In this document: in pieces, positions 52,622 to 62,378 of the stretch | Layout: the number at the start of each line of letters is the position of its first letter | Numbering within the stretch: position 1 is the first letter of the stretch | NCBI GenBank assembly: GCA_025056565.1 | Contig: JANWWA010000009.1 | Coordinates: forward strand, 61,461 to 125,460 | Length of the DNA: 64,000 bases | Origin: Chloroherpetonaceae bacterium | GTDB lineage: Bacteria; Bacteroidota; Chlorobiia; Chlorobiales; Thermochlorobacteraceae | Direction of reading: 5' to 3' | The notes under the pieces: model-generated | Told to the model about the DNA's origin: nothing | Databases searched by the model: none | Seen by the model: the letters and a program-made list of their open reading frames with translations, nothing else | Translations under genes and position numbers: made by a program

Positions 52622-53056
52622 ATGAAAGCAACGGTCGTGTATGATGGCAAGTATCCAGTTCGTGGCTACAATGAGAGAGGGAATGAGACGCGTTTTGAGC
52701 CTTCGCCTGACCATGGCGGAAGTGGCAACACAGCGGCACCAATGGAAGTATTTTTGCAAGCAGCGATGGCGTGTTCGATGATGGATGTGGTATCTATTTT
52801 GCAAAAGAAGCGCAAGCAAATTATAGATCTTAAAATATTTGCAGAAGCAGAGCGGGCAACGGAGCATCCGAAAGTGTTCACGAAAGTAAAGTTCCACTAC
52901 GAGTTAGTTAGTCCTGATGCAGAGCCTGCTGACTTGGAACATGCGGTTGGTCTGTCAATAGAGAAATACTGCAGTGCATCGGCAACGCTAAAAAGAAGCG
53001 GTTGCGACGTGCAATATGAATCCGTCGTCAAGCGACCTGAGCCAGCAACAGCATAG
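52622..53056 (+). CDS. OsmC/Ohr-family protein
   Basis: A 144-residue protein of the OsmC family, peroxiredoxin-like thiol enzymes acting on organic hydroperoxides. The two cysteines are Cys 51 (QAAMACSMMDVVSIL) and Cys 117 (IEKYCSASATL), in the usual positions. A ribosome-binding site GGGAG precedes the ATG at 52622, which is preferred to the longer frame. It ends the sulfur/thiol cluster. Confidence 0.92.
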   Translation: MKATVVYDGKYPVRGYNERGNETRFEPSPDHGGSGNTAAPMEVFLQAAMACSMMDVVSILQKKRKQIIDLKIFAEAERATEHPKVFTKVKFHYELVSPDAEPADLEHAVGLSIEKYCSASATLKRSGCDVQYESVVKRPEPATA

Positions 53057-53092
53057 CACATCGTGCTGCAAGTAGAAACATTTAATGCAATT

Positions 53093-53116
53093 AAAAAAGC
53101 GGGCATAAGAGCCCGC
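53093..53116 (-). terminator. Rho-independent terminator of the response-regulator operon (minus strand)
   Basis: GCGGGC (53099-53104) and GCCCGC (53111-53116) pair perfectly around ATAAGA. On the minus strand six T follow (A-run 53093-53098 on plus). It lies 34 bases beyond the stop of the leftward response regulator. Confidence 0.8.
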
Positions 53117-53149
53117 AAATGCACACACCTGCCAAAAAATCCTAATGCT

Positions 53150-54061
53150 TTAATAAACTTTCCGCTCTTCACGGCGACGGCGAATTTCTGCCATCATCTG
53201 GCTGAAAGAGACAGTTCTGGGTATTGCAGTAGCCGCGCTATCTCTTGGCAAGAGCAGAAGCTCTTGGTGTTTCTTTATGCCTTGCTCGACAGCCTCTATA
53301 AGAGCTTGACGCGGAAAAGGTTTGACAAGATAACGGAAAATTTGCCCTTCATTAATCAGTCTAATAGCTTCGTTAGCATCTTTGGAATCCGACATAAAGA
53401 TTGTAACCAGTGCCGGAAAACGGTGCTTGGCAACTGCTAAAAACTCAGCTCCTTCTTCACTAGCGAGCGTGGAATCACACGCCACAACTGCAACAGGCTC
53501 ACTTTCCAGAATTTTCAGAGCATCTTGCAGGGTCTCTGAAGTACGCACATTAAATCGATCGGCAAAAAGTGATTCGTAACTTTTTAGGTGGGTTAGCACT
53601 TTGTCAATAAAAAGCACCGTGTGAGATCCATCAGGCGAGGTAGACTTTGCCTGTGCAGCATGTTGCTGTGCTCTTAGCATTTGATTCACCTCATATAAAT
53701 CTACTGCAGCTTTGACCGTTCCCTTAAGTTTCTCATTGTCCCATGGCTTATTAATGAAGCGCCACACTTCCCCTGAGTTAATTGCCTCAATGATACTGTC
53801 AAGGTCAGAGTAACCAGTAAGCACCACACGAATCGTATCGGGTGATAGTTCCTTGACTTTCCGGAGCAATTCTGTGCCGGTCATGCCAGGCATGCGCTGG
53901 TCAGAGACAACGACTGCAAACTTTTCTTCAGCAAGCAACTTTAGGGCATGTTCAGCACCAACCGCAGTTTTAAAGTGCCAGCCGCGAAAAACAAGGCTGA
54001 TGGTATCTAACACCATCGGTTCATCATCTACAAAGAGAATGGGCGACGATGCAGTGTTCAT
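53150..54061 (-). CDS. Double-receiver response regulator
   Basis: A 303-residue protein with two REC domains and no DNA-binding output. The first (about 7-125) is complete: VDDE, phospho-acceptor Asp 54 in SDQRMPGM, LTGYSD and the Lys in FINKPW. The second (about 147-265) is degenerate: FIDKVLTH replaces the acidic pair, with Asp 196 in VACDST as possible acceptor and VKPF as the Lys region. A short tail (about 265-303) rich in charged residues ends it. It is the downstream gene of the adjacent histidine kinase. Confidence 0.9.
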   Translation of the reverse strand: MNTASSPILFVDDEPMVLDTISLVFRGWHFKTAVGAEHALKLLAEEKFAVVVSDQRMPGMTGTELLRKVKELSPDTIRVVLTGYSDLDSIIEAINSGEVWRFINKPWDNEKLKGTVKAAVDLYEVNQMLRAQQHAAQAKSTSPDGSHTVLFIDKVLTHLKSYESLFADRFNVRTSETLQDALKILESEPVAVVACDSTLASEEGAEFLAVAKHRFPALVTIFMSDSKDANEAIRLINEGQIFRYLVKPFPRQALIEAVEQGIKKHQELLLLPRDSAATAIPRTVSFSQMMAEIRRRREERKVY

Positions 54062-54102
54062 ATCCTAAGGCTTTTAATGGGTTCAAGTTGGCTGTTGAAA
54101 AG

Positions 54103-55812
54103 CTATGGATGTCGTCGACTTTGCTTTTTCTTTACTTCAGGCTCATCCTCAACAAAAGGTGAAACCAGTTCTGCGGTTTCAGGTTTGCTAGCCTTCGGCG
54201 ATGACTTGAGAGGCAATTTTACGGTGAAAGTAGCACCTTCGCCAACTGTGCTTTCCACTTCTATGGTGCCATTGTGCTTTTCAATAATTTTGTAGCTAAT
54301 AGACAGTCCTAGGCCAGTACCTTTGCCGACTTCTTTGGTAGTAAAGAACGGCTCAAAGATTTTTTTAAGATGCTCAGGTTTAATGCCAATGCCATTATCG
54401 GCAACTTTTACCACAGCCCAGTCTGGCGTCTCACTAACTGTAATGACAACTTTGCCTTTGTCGTGCTCAATCGCATGCACAGCATTAGTGAAGAGATTAA
54501 GAAAGACTTGATTAAGCTGCGCAGGGTAGCAGAGCACACTGGGGTCGCTTTGATAGTTACGCACCACCTCAATATTTTTCTCTCGAAAAAGATGCTCTGC
54601 AATTTTGAGCGATGAGTCAATCAGCTCAGATAGCCGTGCAGTTTTCATTGCAGCTTCATCAAGGCGTGAGAAATTCTTGAGGCTGCTGACCAACTCTTGA
54701 ATCCGTGCAATACCTTCTAATGAATTTTGGCAAAGCCGGACCGATTCACGGTGCAATGAGACGGCTCTGGAGCGTTCCTCGACAAGGTCAATGAGCTCAG
54801 CTACTTTTTCGCTTGTGCCGAAAAGAATTTCATCTTTGAGACGTGTGTAAACATCAAGCAGGCTTTGAATTTCACTTTGTGCCTCTAAGAGCAACTGCAA
54901 GTTACCTTTAATAAATCCCAAAGGCGTATTGATTTCATGTGCCACACCAGCAACCATTTGACCAAGCGAACTCATCTTTTCTGCTTGCATAAGCTGTATC
55001 TCAGTTTGGCGAGCATCTTCCTTGAGCTTGACCATTTCGGTAATGTCACTTACAAACGTAACTTTCTTGCGTTTGCCATCTGTGCCGATAATACGTGCTG
55101 CATCAGCAAGAATATAAATCGGACGACCACTCTTATGACGCACCTCCCACTCACCACGAATTTCTTTGTATCCATCGAGATACTTTTGATGCAAGTCAAT
55201 CCAAAAGTCTTTTTTCTCAGGTGGCACAACGATAGTGAAAGACTTGCCAATCAATTCTTCAGGTAAATAGCCGTAAATTTCGCAATAAGCCTGATTAGCG
55301 TATTCAATAATTGTATCTTCATTCGTAATCACAATGCCAAGCGGGGTAGAGTCAATGATGGTACGCAAGCGCTGTTCGCTCTGGCGCACCGCTTCGTCTA
55401 TGTCGCTTTCCTCTTTCTTGCGAGCAGGCATTTTTGCAAGGCGCGGCAATTCTTTTTTAAGAAGCTCACGCATAAAGTTTTGGAGCCGTGCTTCGACCAG
55501 ACGCAGCTCATGTGAAAAATTGCTCTCCGCACCATTGCTAACCACGACTGCAGTGGCCGCAGAAAGCTTGTTTGCATCATCAGGTGCAGGTTCATCGCGG
55601 TGCTGCAGATGGCTAGGCAAGAGTCGGCGAGGCACTTCTTTTAGAAAAGCGTGTAGCGAGAGGGCAAAATCATCTAAGGCGCGTTCCAGCGGTGCAGCAG
55701 CCACTTCACGGTCTAACTCATCGTCCAGAAGCGATTCAATCACTTCAATTTGCTCAAGTGCTTCACGCATGCGTTTGAGCGACTTGCGGAGTTTCTTGTA
55801 TCGCATTTCCAT
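54103..55812 (-). CDS. PAS-domain sensor histidine kinase
   Basis: A 569-residue soluble kinase. Residues 1-140 are helical and charged, without membrane helices. A PAS domain follows (about 150-280: [33 protein letters not shown]). HisKA has the phospho-acceptor His 292 in [19 protein letters not shown], and HATPase_c has [20 protein letters not shown] and [18 protein letters not shown]. Lack of a membrane segment suggests a cytoplasmic signal, perhaps redox or a cofactor bound by PAS. It ends 41 bases before the response regulator and probably phosphorylates it. Confidence 0.93.
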   Translation of the reverse strand: MEMRYKKLRKSLKRMREALEQIEVIESLLDDELDREVAAAPLERALDDFALSLHAFLKEVPRRLLPSHLQHRDEPAPDDANKLSAATAVVVSNGAESNFSHELRLVEARLQNFMRELLKKELPRLAKMPARKKEESDIDEAVRQSEQRLRTIIDSTPLGIVITNEDTIIEYANQAYCEIYGYLPEELIGKSFTIVVPPEKKDFWIDLHQKYLDGYKEIRGEWEVRHKSGRPIYILADAARIIGTDGKRKKVTFVSDITEMVKLKEDARQTEIQLMQAEKMSSLGQMVAGVAHEINTPLGFIKGNLQLLLEAQSEIQSLLDVYTRLKDEILFGTSEKVAELIDLVEERSRAVSLHRESVRLCQNSLEGIARIQELVSSLKNFSRLDEAAMKTARLSELIDSSLKIAEHLFREKNIEVVRNYQSDPSVLCYPAQLNQVFLNLFTNAVHAIEHDKGKVVITVSETPDWAVVKVADNGIGIKPEHLKKIFEPFFTTKEVGKGTGLGLSISYKIIEKHNGTIEVESTVGEGATFTVKLPLKSSPKASKPETAELVSPFVEDEPEVKKKQSRRHP

Positions 55813-56243
55813 AAAACGAGTGATTTAAGTTTTCAGCACAAATGCCACTCAGCGCAGTGTTCAGGTAACTTTCGTGCAAGTAAACTGGACGAGAACCCTC
55901 GTCGCTAGCCAAAACAAGTAGAAAAGCTACGACCAAATCGCATCATGAGCTGGCAGCATTGCAATGCCTACCGCATGAGCTTAGAGTGGCGCTAGCAAGT
56001 GCCTCCGTGCCCTGAGAGCAGGTATGCAGCGCTACAGTGCCATCAGCTTGTGAGCATGACCGAAATTCGTGAGAAAAACTGCAAGTCAGCAGGGAGCAAA
56101 AGCCGTGCCTTTTTCTTTTGGCTGCACAAAATGCGGTGTTTGAGAAAGTTCAGTGCTGATGAGCGCCGCAGGCTTGATAAAGTTCTCCACTGCTTCTGGA
56201 AAAATTGGCTATCTTTGCACACTCAACGCAATAAAGTTGTGCA
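55813..56243. other. Intergenic region with a hairpin and promoter-like element
   Basis: These 431 bases lie between the divergent kinase and class II aldolase genes. GACGAG (55888-55893) pairs with CTCGTC (55898-55903). TATCTTTG at 56210-56217 lies 27 bases before the aldolase start. A rightward 82-codon frame (55999-56247) has no family pattern and overlaps the aldolase start, so I do not call it. Confidence 0.4.
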
Positions 56244-56939
56244 ATGAATCCAAGCCTGCAAGACACACTGGTAGAGGTTGCGCACGAGATAGCCGCGCTG
56301 GGCTTTGTTGCCAGTTATGATGGCAATATCAGTTTGCGCAGCGAGGAAGGAATCTACATTACTGCTTCACATACTTTGAAACGCAAAGCCACTCGTGCAG
56401 ACGTTTGCTTGCTCTCGCTTGATGGAAAGTGGCTTGAAGGCACGCGTCCGCCATCGACCGAGTCTGAGATGCACCTGTTCATTTATCGCCATAGACCAGA
56501 TGTGGGAGGCATTGTGCACACGCACCCAATTGCGACGACGGCTTTTGCCGTTGCGCGTTGCCCCTTAGATGCCGCCATTTTCCCCGAAGTGATTTTGGAT
56601 ATCGGCACCGTGCCCTTAGCAGAGTATGCAACGCCCAGCACATTCGAAGTGGCGACTTCGCTGTCACGATTTATCCAAGATGCGAACGCAGTGCTTTTAG
56701 CAAATCATGGTGTCGTGGTCATGGGGCAGGATGTGTGGCAGGCGTTGTATCGCACAGAGAAGCTGGAGCACGCCGCCAAAACGCTCATTATGGCAGAACA
56801 ACTCGGTGGACCGAAGTTGCTCACGCAGTCGCAGTTGCAGCGGCTCTTTGAGACGCATCCGACCTTTACGAGGCGCAGTGGCTTTCGCACAGCGCCTGAG
56901 CCAGAATACCACCAACCGACACCAGCCTCTTTAGCCTAA
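56244..56939 (+). CDS. Class II aldolase/adducin-family protein
   Basis: A zinc-dependent sugar-phosphate aldolase or epimerase relative of 231 residues. Motifs: GNISLRSEEGIYIT, STESEMHLFIYRHRPDVGG, VHTHPIATTAFAVAR (zinc ligands), AEYATPSTFEVAT and NAVLLANHGVVVMG (third zinc ligand). It resembles L-fuculose-phosphate aldolases, but the substrate is unknown. The threonine aldolase gene starts directly after its stop codon. Confidence 0.87.
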   Translation: MNPSLQDTLVEVAHEIAALGFVASYDGNISLRSEEGIYITASHTLKRKATRADVCLLSLDGKWLEGTRPPSTESEMHLFIYRHRPDVGGIVHTHPIATTAFAVARCPLDAAIFPEVILDIGTVPLAEYATPSTFEVATSLSRFIQDANAVLLANHGVVVMGQDVWQALYRTEKLEHAAKTLIMAEQLGGPKLLTQSQLQRLFETHPTFTRRSGFRTAPEPEYHQPTPASLA

Positions 56940-57980
56940 ATGGTGCAGCCAACCATTGACTTACGCAGCGATACAGTGACCAAGCCTACGCCAGCCATGC
57001 TGGCAGCTGTAGCCGCACTTAATCCATTGGAGCTGGGTGATGATGTCTTCGGTGAAGATCGGCTCACAAATGCATTCGAAGCTGAAGTGGCTGAGCTGTT
57101 CGGCAAAGAAGCTGCGCTTTTTGTGCCAAGTGGCACAATGGCAAACCAGCTGGCAATCAAAATCCAAACTGAAGAAGGCGATGAGGTGATTTGTGACGCA
57201 GGAGCTCACCTTGCAAACTATGAGACGGCCGCGCCAGCTATGCTCTCGCGCGTGCAGCTCAGAACGCTGCAAGGCGAAAGAGGCATTCTAACGGCTGAAC
57301 AAATAAAGGAAGCCATTCGCCCGCAAGCTGACTGGTATCCACGCACCGCACTGGTCACACTAGAAAACACACATAATCAAGCAGGTGGAACTATCTATCC
57401 ACTCTCCGAAATTGAGCGCATTGCAGAGCTTTGCAAAAAATATCACCTGCGCCTACACTTAGATGGCGCACGGCTTTGGAATGCCTGCATTGCAACGGGT
57501 CTGAAGCCCAAGGATTATGCACAATACTGCGAGACCATTTCCGTCTGCTTCTCAAAGGGGTTGGGCGCACCGATTGGCTCAATGCTACTGGGCAGCAAAG
57601 CGGCTATCCAGAAGGCACGACGCTATCGCAAAATGTGGGGCGGTGGTATGCGCCAGACAGGCGTGGTGGTGGCGATGGCAAAATACGCGTTGGAGCATCA
57701 CTACGAGCGAATGGCAATTGACCACCAACATGCCAAAATGCTGGCGGCAGCCTTTTGTGCCAATCCGAAGTTTCGCCTTGACATGCGCACGGTAGAAACA
57801 AACATCGTGGCGGTAGATGTCTCGCCCTCTGGGCTATCTGAGAGTGAGGTAGTGGTGCGCTTTAAGCAGCACGGAATTTTAGTGTCCAGCATTAAGAAAA
57901 ATTTTATTCGCCTAGTTACGCATTTAGGTATCTCAAGCGAAGACATACAATCGGTGTGCAACTTTATTCAAACATTTTAA
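56940..57980 (+). CDS. ltaE: Low-specificity L-threonine aldolase
   Basis: PLP enzyme that cleaves L-threonine or L-allo-threonine to glycine and acetaldehyde. The 346 residues show DLRSDTVTKPTPAML, ELGDDVFGEDRLTNAFEAEV, LFVPSGTMANQLAI, LVTLENTHNQAGG, LHLDGARLWNA (PLP Asp) and the Schiff-base segment VCFSKGLGAPIGSMLLG (Lys). The start ATG directly abuts the aldolase stop, so the pair is coupled. It may supply glycine. Confidence 0.95.
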   Translation: MVQPTIDLRSDTVTKPTPAMLAAVAALNPLELGDDVFGEDRLTNAFEAEVAELFGKEAALFVPSGTMANQLAIKIQTEEGDEVICDAGAHLANYETAAPAMLSRVQLRTLQGERGILTAEQIKEAIRPQADWYPRTALVTLENTHNQAGGTIYPLSEIERIAELCKKYHLRLHLDGARLWNACIATGLKPKDYAQYCETISVCFSKGLGAPIGSMLLGSKAAIQKARRYRKMWGGGMRQTGVVVAMAKYALEHHYERMAIDHQHAKMLAAAFCANPKFRLDMRTVETNIVAVDVSPSGLSESEVVVRFKQHGILVSSIKKNFIRLVTHLGISSEDIQSVCNFIQTF

Positions 57981-57985
57981 GCTCT

Positions 57986-59125
57986 ATGCATCAAGAAATT
58001 CTCGATTGGATTGAATCAAATCCGCTGGTCTATCGCCTAACGCTGGCGCTGGTGCTCATAGTGGTTTCTTTTCCACTCGGTTGGCTCTTCAAGAAAGGGG
58101 TATTGCTGTTTCGGACGAAAGTGCTTGCACGCACGGACACCAATCTGGATGAAAAACTGGCAGAAGTGCTAGAACAGCGTGCAAAGTCTATCGTGTTCTC
58201 AATTCTTGCATTGTATGCGCTCTGGGAAATTCAATTGGTAACAGATGGCAAAAGTTTAGCCATCGTGCGCTTTGTGAAAGTAATTGATGCCATCATTTAC
58301 ATCTATGCGGCGCTGGTCGGCATTAGCGTAGCGATTGGGTTCATTCGCGTAACAGTGGAACATCTGTTGGAATCGGCGGCTCAATCGCAGCATCAAGACA
58401 CGAAGCAGCTAATGACTGTAGCACCGCTGGCCCGCAATCTCATTTCGCTGCTGGTAATCTTGATTGCGGCTGCCATCGTGATGGATCATTTTTCCATCAA
58501 CATTGGCAGCATTTTGGTGAGCTTAGGTGTAGGCTCTTTGGCAGTGGCACTGGCAGCGCAAGATACAATTGCAAATATCATTGCGGGCGTCATCATTGCT
58601 TTCGACCAGCCTTTTCGAGTGGGGGACCGTATTCAACTGCCAAACGGCACGCAAGCGGATGTGGTGGCAATCGGTCTGCGCTCGACGCGCATTCAAGATT
58701 TTGACCTGAACTATCACATTGTGCCTAACTCAGAACTGGTGAAAAGCACAGTGATAAATTTTGCATACCCAACTCATAAGACGCGCGTCTTAGTGCCCTT
58801 CACGCTGCCGTTTGGTACTGATATAGGGAAGGTGAGAGAGATTGCAGTGCAAGTGATGCAATCACACCCTTTCGTTGTTGACGACCCAAAGCCTGAGCTG
58901 CAAGCGATGCGCATAACAGAGCTTGGCATTGAGGTGCGCTTAGCATGTTTTGTTGCAGATTTCACACAGCGCTTTGATACCGAAATTCAACTGCGTGAGC
59001 AAATTCACCGAGCGCTGTGTGACGCAGGAATTTCGCTGGCGGTGCCCCAGCGGATGATTAGAATCGAGAAAAATGCAGCGCCGCTGGCACAGAACCCGAT
59101 TGAGGCAAATAGCTCTCAACACTAA
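57986..59125 (+). CDS. MscS-family mechanosensitive channel
   Basis: A 379-residue membrane channel opened by membrane tension during hypo-osmotic shock. Hydrophobic helices lie at about 20-40, 75-90, 105-125 and 155-180. The pore helix and following beta domain are clear: VSLGVGSLAVALAAQDTIAN, IIAFDQPFRVGDRIQLPNG, IGLRSTRIQDFD and IVPNSELVKSTVIN. The frame is open upstream within the ltaE 3' end, but ATG 57986 is preferred. Confidence 0.93.
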   Translation: MHQEILDWIESNPLVYRLTLALVLIVVSFPLGWLFKKGVLLFRTKVLARTDTNLDEKLAEVLEQRAKSIVFSILALYALWEIQLVTDGKSLAIVRFVKVIDAIIYIYAALVGISVAIGFIRVTVEHLLESAAQSQHQDTKQLMTVAPLARNLISLLVILIAAAIVMDHFSINIGSILVSLGVGSLAVALAAQDTIANIIAGVIIAFDQPFRVGDRIQLPNGTQADVVAIGLRSTRIQDFDLNYHIVPNSELVKSTVINFAYPTHKTRVLVPFTLPFGTDIGKVREIAVQVMQSHPFVVDDPKPELQAMRITELGIEVRLACFVADFTQRFDTEIQLREQIHRALCDAGISLAVPQRMIRIEKNAAPLAQNPIEANSSQH

Positions 59126-59148
59126 AGGGCTGTGTGGACAAAAACAGT

Positions 59149-60303
59149 ATGGCAAAACACATCGCAATTGTCTCGCTGGGAAATGTATCGGAAGACACAG
59201 GTGGGCGCAACTATCTCATCAACTTTGTCAAAACGCTGTATAAGCTGAACTTGCCACATCGCTTTGCCGTGTATCTGAGTCCAAATCAGAAGCATCTAAT
59301 AGAGCCATTTCTCTCTGAGAATATTCGTGTGGTGGAAGTGCCGCCTCACCGCACCAGTTCTGTTGCAAAGGTTCTCAGTGAGCAAATGTTTTTACCTTTC
59401 TATCTCTCCAGAGCAGTTGATGTGGCGTATTTTCCCGGCAATTTTGTGTCGCTGCTCTCGCCTGTGCCATCGGTGGTCGCCATTCGCAGTATGCTTTACT
59501 ACCACTATCCTTACACGGTCGATAAGGTGCGGTTGCTGGTGCGCAAAACGCTCACCCCCCCTTCTGCCCGAAAAGCGCGGGTGATTATTACGCCCTCAGA
59601 GGATATCAAGAAAGATGTAGTAAAGTTTGTGGGTATTAACGAAAGAAAAATTCGCGTGGTGCATCACGGCATTGATGTGGAGACGTTTCAGCAAAATTAC
59701 TCGGATTTGGAACGAGAGGCGATTTTTCAGAAGTTTAGTATAAAATTGCCATTTATTTTGTACGCCTCTGCGCTCTGGGAATACAAAAACCAAGACAAAC
59801 TTATTCTGGCTTTTGATAAGCTCTGGCGAGAGAAAGGTTTAGATATGCAACTGGTCATTGCGGGTAAAGGGATTGATGCGCGTGCCACTTACCAGAATCG
59901 ACTGCAGGAGCTGGTCAGAGCGCATCGCTTAGAAGGGCGTGTGATTTTTACTGGTCAGCTGTCGCATTCCGAGCTAAAATACTTTTACCGATACTGCGCG
60001 GTGTTTGCCTACCCCAGCGGATATGAAAGTTTCGGCAATCCGCTCTTTGAAGCATGGGCAGCAGGGGCGCCAGTAGTGTGCTCAAATGTGCATTCGTTCC
60101 CTGAAATGACACTCGGTGGGCACTGTGCGCTGATGGTGAATCCATACAATGTCGACGAGCTGGCTGATGCGCTATACCGCGTGATAACTCACCCTTCGCT
60201 TAGGCAAAGCCTTGTAGAAGCAGGGAAAAAACGCATTTCTTCCTTCTCATGGGAAAAATGCGTGCGCGAAACACTCACGATTCTTGAAGAGGCAGTTGCA
60301 TAG
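59149..60303 (+). CDS. Glycosyltransferase family 4 protein
   Basis: A 384-residue GT-B enzyme transferring a sugar from a nucleotide donor. N-terminal GNVSEDTGGRNYLINFVKTL is the acceptor-side loop, then RVIITPSEDIKKDVVKF and VVHHGIDVETF. The donor side has LVIAGKGIDARATY, GYESFGNPLFEAWAAGAPVV (the E-x7-E motif) and SNVHSFPE. ATG 59149 is preferred to the GTG at 59134. It lies 3 bases before asnB, which suggests a shared polysaccharide or cell-wall role. Confidence 0.88.
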   Translation: MAKHIAIVSLGNVSEDTGGRNYLINFVKTLYKLNLPHRFAVYLSPNQKHLIEPFLSENIRVVEVPPHRTSSVAKVLSEQMFLPFYLSRAVDVAYFPGNFVSLLSPVPSVVAIRSMLYYHYPYTVDKVRLLVRKTLTPPSARKARVIITPSEDIKKDVVKFVGINERKIRVVHHGIDVETFQQNYSDLEREAIFQKFSIKLPFILYASALWEYKNQDKLILAFDKLWREKGLDMQLVIAGKGIDARATYQNRLQELVRAHRLEGRVIFTGQLSHSELKYFYRYCAVFAYPSGYESFGNPLFEAWAAGAPVVCSNVHSFPEMTLGGHCALMVNPYNVDELADALYRVITHPSLRQSLVEAGKKRISSFSWEKCVRETLTILEEAVA

Positions 60304-60306
60304 CAA

Positions 60307-62250
60307 ATGTGTGGCATTGCGGCAATTTACAGTCGGTCGGTGCAGCCGTTGGAGGAAAGACGCTGTGCAATTCGTCAGATGACCGAAGCGATGAAACACC
60401 GTGGGCCGGATGGCGAGGGGTATTTTGTCGATGACTATGTCGCCTTAGGGCATCGCCGCCTTGCGATTTTGGAGCTAAGCGAACTAGGGGCTCAGCCGAT
60501 GATGTCGCGCACTCCCTCAAGCAACCAGCGCTATGTAATTACCTTCAATGGCGAGATTTACAACTACCTCGAACTCAATGCAAGGCTGGCGCAGCTCGGC
60601 ATTGCGATTCAATCGCATAGCGACACGGAAACTATTCTTGCCATGTATGAGGCTTTCGGCGAAGACTGCCTGCAATACCTGCGCGGTATGTTCGCCTTTG
60701 TCATCTGGGACAGGGTTGAGCGAAAGCTCTTTGCTGCACGTGACCGCTTCGGACAAAAACCACTGCTCTATGCAAAGGTTGGTGAGCAATGGGTGTTTGC
60801 CTCTGAACTGAAAGGCATCTTAGCATCAGGGCTGGTGGCACGCAAACTTTGTCTCCAAGCGGTGGATGAGTTATTTGAGACAGGCTCAGTGATGCAACCG
60901 CATACAATAGTTGAAGGCGTCTTTGCTCTAATGCCTGCACATGCCCTTGTCCTTCAGGACGGAAAGGAAAAAATGTGGCGATACTGGGCGCCGAACTTTC
61001 AACCTACAAATAGCAAAGCCCCTGCATATAACGACGCCAAAGCAGAACTGCGAGCGCGATTCATTGAAACCGTTAGGCAACACCTGATTAGTGATGTGCC
61101 ACTGGGCGTGTTCCTCTCAGGCGGCGTAGATTCTTCGCTGATTGTAGCGATTATGCGCACACTGGGGCAAGAAACAAAGACCTACTCAATTGGCTTTGAT
61201 GTAGGTGGCAGTGCCTACAACGAAACCTCTTTTGCCAAGCAAGTCGCCAAACGCTACGGCACGATTCACACAGAGATTGTGCTGTCGGAGCACGATATTT
61301 CAAAGGATTTGGAACACTTGGTAGAAGGCATTGACCAGCCTTCGCACGACGGAATGAACACCTACTTTGTCTCGAAGTTTGCGCGCCAGTATGTAACGGT
61401 TGCCCTCTCAGGGCTAGGGTCAGATGAACTCTTCGGTGGGTATACGCTCTTCAAGTTTGCGCAGCGACTGCTCGCCTTTCAGCGAATTACAAAGCATATC
61501 CCAAAGATAGTTCAAGATGCTGCAGTCAGGCTCAACGAAGCTGTGCCAGCAGGGATTCAAGAAAACTGGACATGGCGCGGAGTAGTGGGACTGCTTGGTG
61601 CATATCGCACTGCCTCGCAGATTTATGCGATTCGCACGATTACGCCTAAACCGCTGCGTCAAGACCTGCTGCAAGATCATTTGCCACAGCATACAACGGC
61701 TGCATCAGATAAGCGATGCGCCACTCTGACGGAATCGTTAGGGGCAACCGACCTAATCCAGACGCTGTCGTTTCTTGAGTTGAGCTGCTATATGCTCAAC
61801 ACGCTGCTGCGCGATACTGATGCTACCAGTATGGCTCACTCACTAGAAGTGCGAGTGCCATTTCTTGACCACATCTTTGCAGATTATGTCACCTCACTAC
61901 CAGCCTCCTATAAGATTGATGCCGCAACAAAGAATATTGGCAAGAAAATCTTAATTGATGCATTCAGCGACCTTTTGCCAAAAGAAATTGTCTATCGCAA
62001 AAAAATGGGCTTTGTGTTTCCACTTGCGGCGTTTATGCGTAAGGGACGGTTCCGCGAACTGATTCAGGATACGCTTTCAGAGCAGGCGGTGCGGAGGCGT
62101 GGGCTGTTGAATCCCGATGCTGTAGCAAAGCTAAAGCGAGAATTTTTTGCAAGTGACGACATTTCCACGCAACAGTATCGCCTGCATACGCGACTATGGA
62201 TAGCTACACTACTGGAGCTATGGTTAAGACGATTTCAAGTGTCATGCTAG
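60307..62250 (+). CDS. asnB: Asparagine synthase (glutamine-hydrolysing)
   Basis: Makes asparagine or another amide from aspartate-type substrate, ATP and glutamine. The 647 residues start with the Ntn-glutaminase motif MCGIAAIYS (nucleophile Cys 2), MTEAMKHRGPDGEGYF and GEIYNYLELNARLAQLG. The synthetase domain has VFLSGGVDSSLIVAIM (PP-motif), YSIGFDVGGSAYNETSF and LSGLGSDELFGGYTLFKF. Relatives in surface-glycan clusters amidate sugar acids, so a role with the glycosyltransferase in front is possible. Confidence 0.92.
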   Translation: MCGIAAIYSRSVQPLEERRCAIRQMTEAMKHRGPDGEGYFVDDYVALGHRRLAILELSELGAQPMMSRTPSSNQRYVITFNGEIYNYLELNARLAQLGIAIQSHSDTETILAMYEAFGEDCLQYLRGMFAFVIWDRVERKLFAARDRFGQKPLLYAKVGEQWVFASELKGILASGLVARKLCLQAVDELFETGSVMQPHTIVEGVFALMPAHALVLQDGKEKMWRYWAPNFQPTNSKAPAYNDAKAELRARFIETVRQHLISDVPLGVFLSGGVDSSLIVAIMRTLGQETKTYSIGFDVGGSAYNETSFAKQVAKRYGTIHTEIVLSEHDISKDLEHLVEGIDQPSHDGMNTYFVSKFARQYVTVALSGLGSDELFGGYTLFKFAQRLLAFQRITKHIPKIVQDAAVRLNEAVPAGIQENWTWRGVVGLLGAYRTASQIYAIRTITPKPLRQDLLQDHLPQHTTAASDKRCATLTESLGATDLIQTLSFLELSCYMLNTLLRDTDATSMAHSLEVRVPFLDHIFADYVTSLPASYKIDAATKNIGKKILIDAFSDLLPKEIVYRKKMGFVFPLAAFMRKGRFRELIQDTLSEQAVRRRGLLNPDAVAKLKREFFASDDISTQQYRLHTRLWIATLLELWLRRFQVSC

Positions 62251-62378
62251 CCAAGGCAAATCAATGCCGCATGTGATTGCTCTCTTTCAGAAGTAAAGGA
62301 TGAGTTAATAACAGCAAGTCATCAAACGAAACAATACCACTTGCCAGCTAACTGTGTGTTGAACTGAGCTTTTTGCCA

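Noticed and set aside
55999..56247. Rightward 82-codon frame before the class II aldolase
   Set aside because: No conserved pattern and it overlaps the aldolase start and the promoter-like element.
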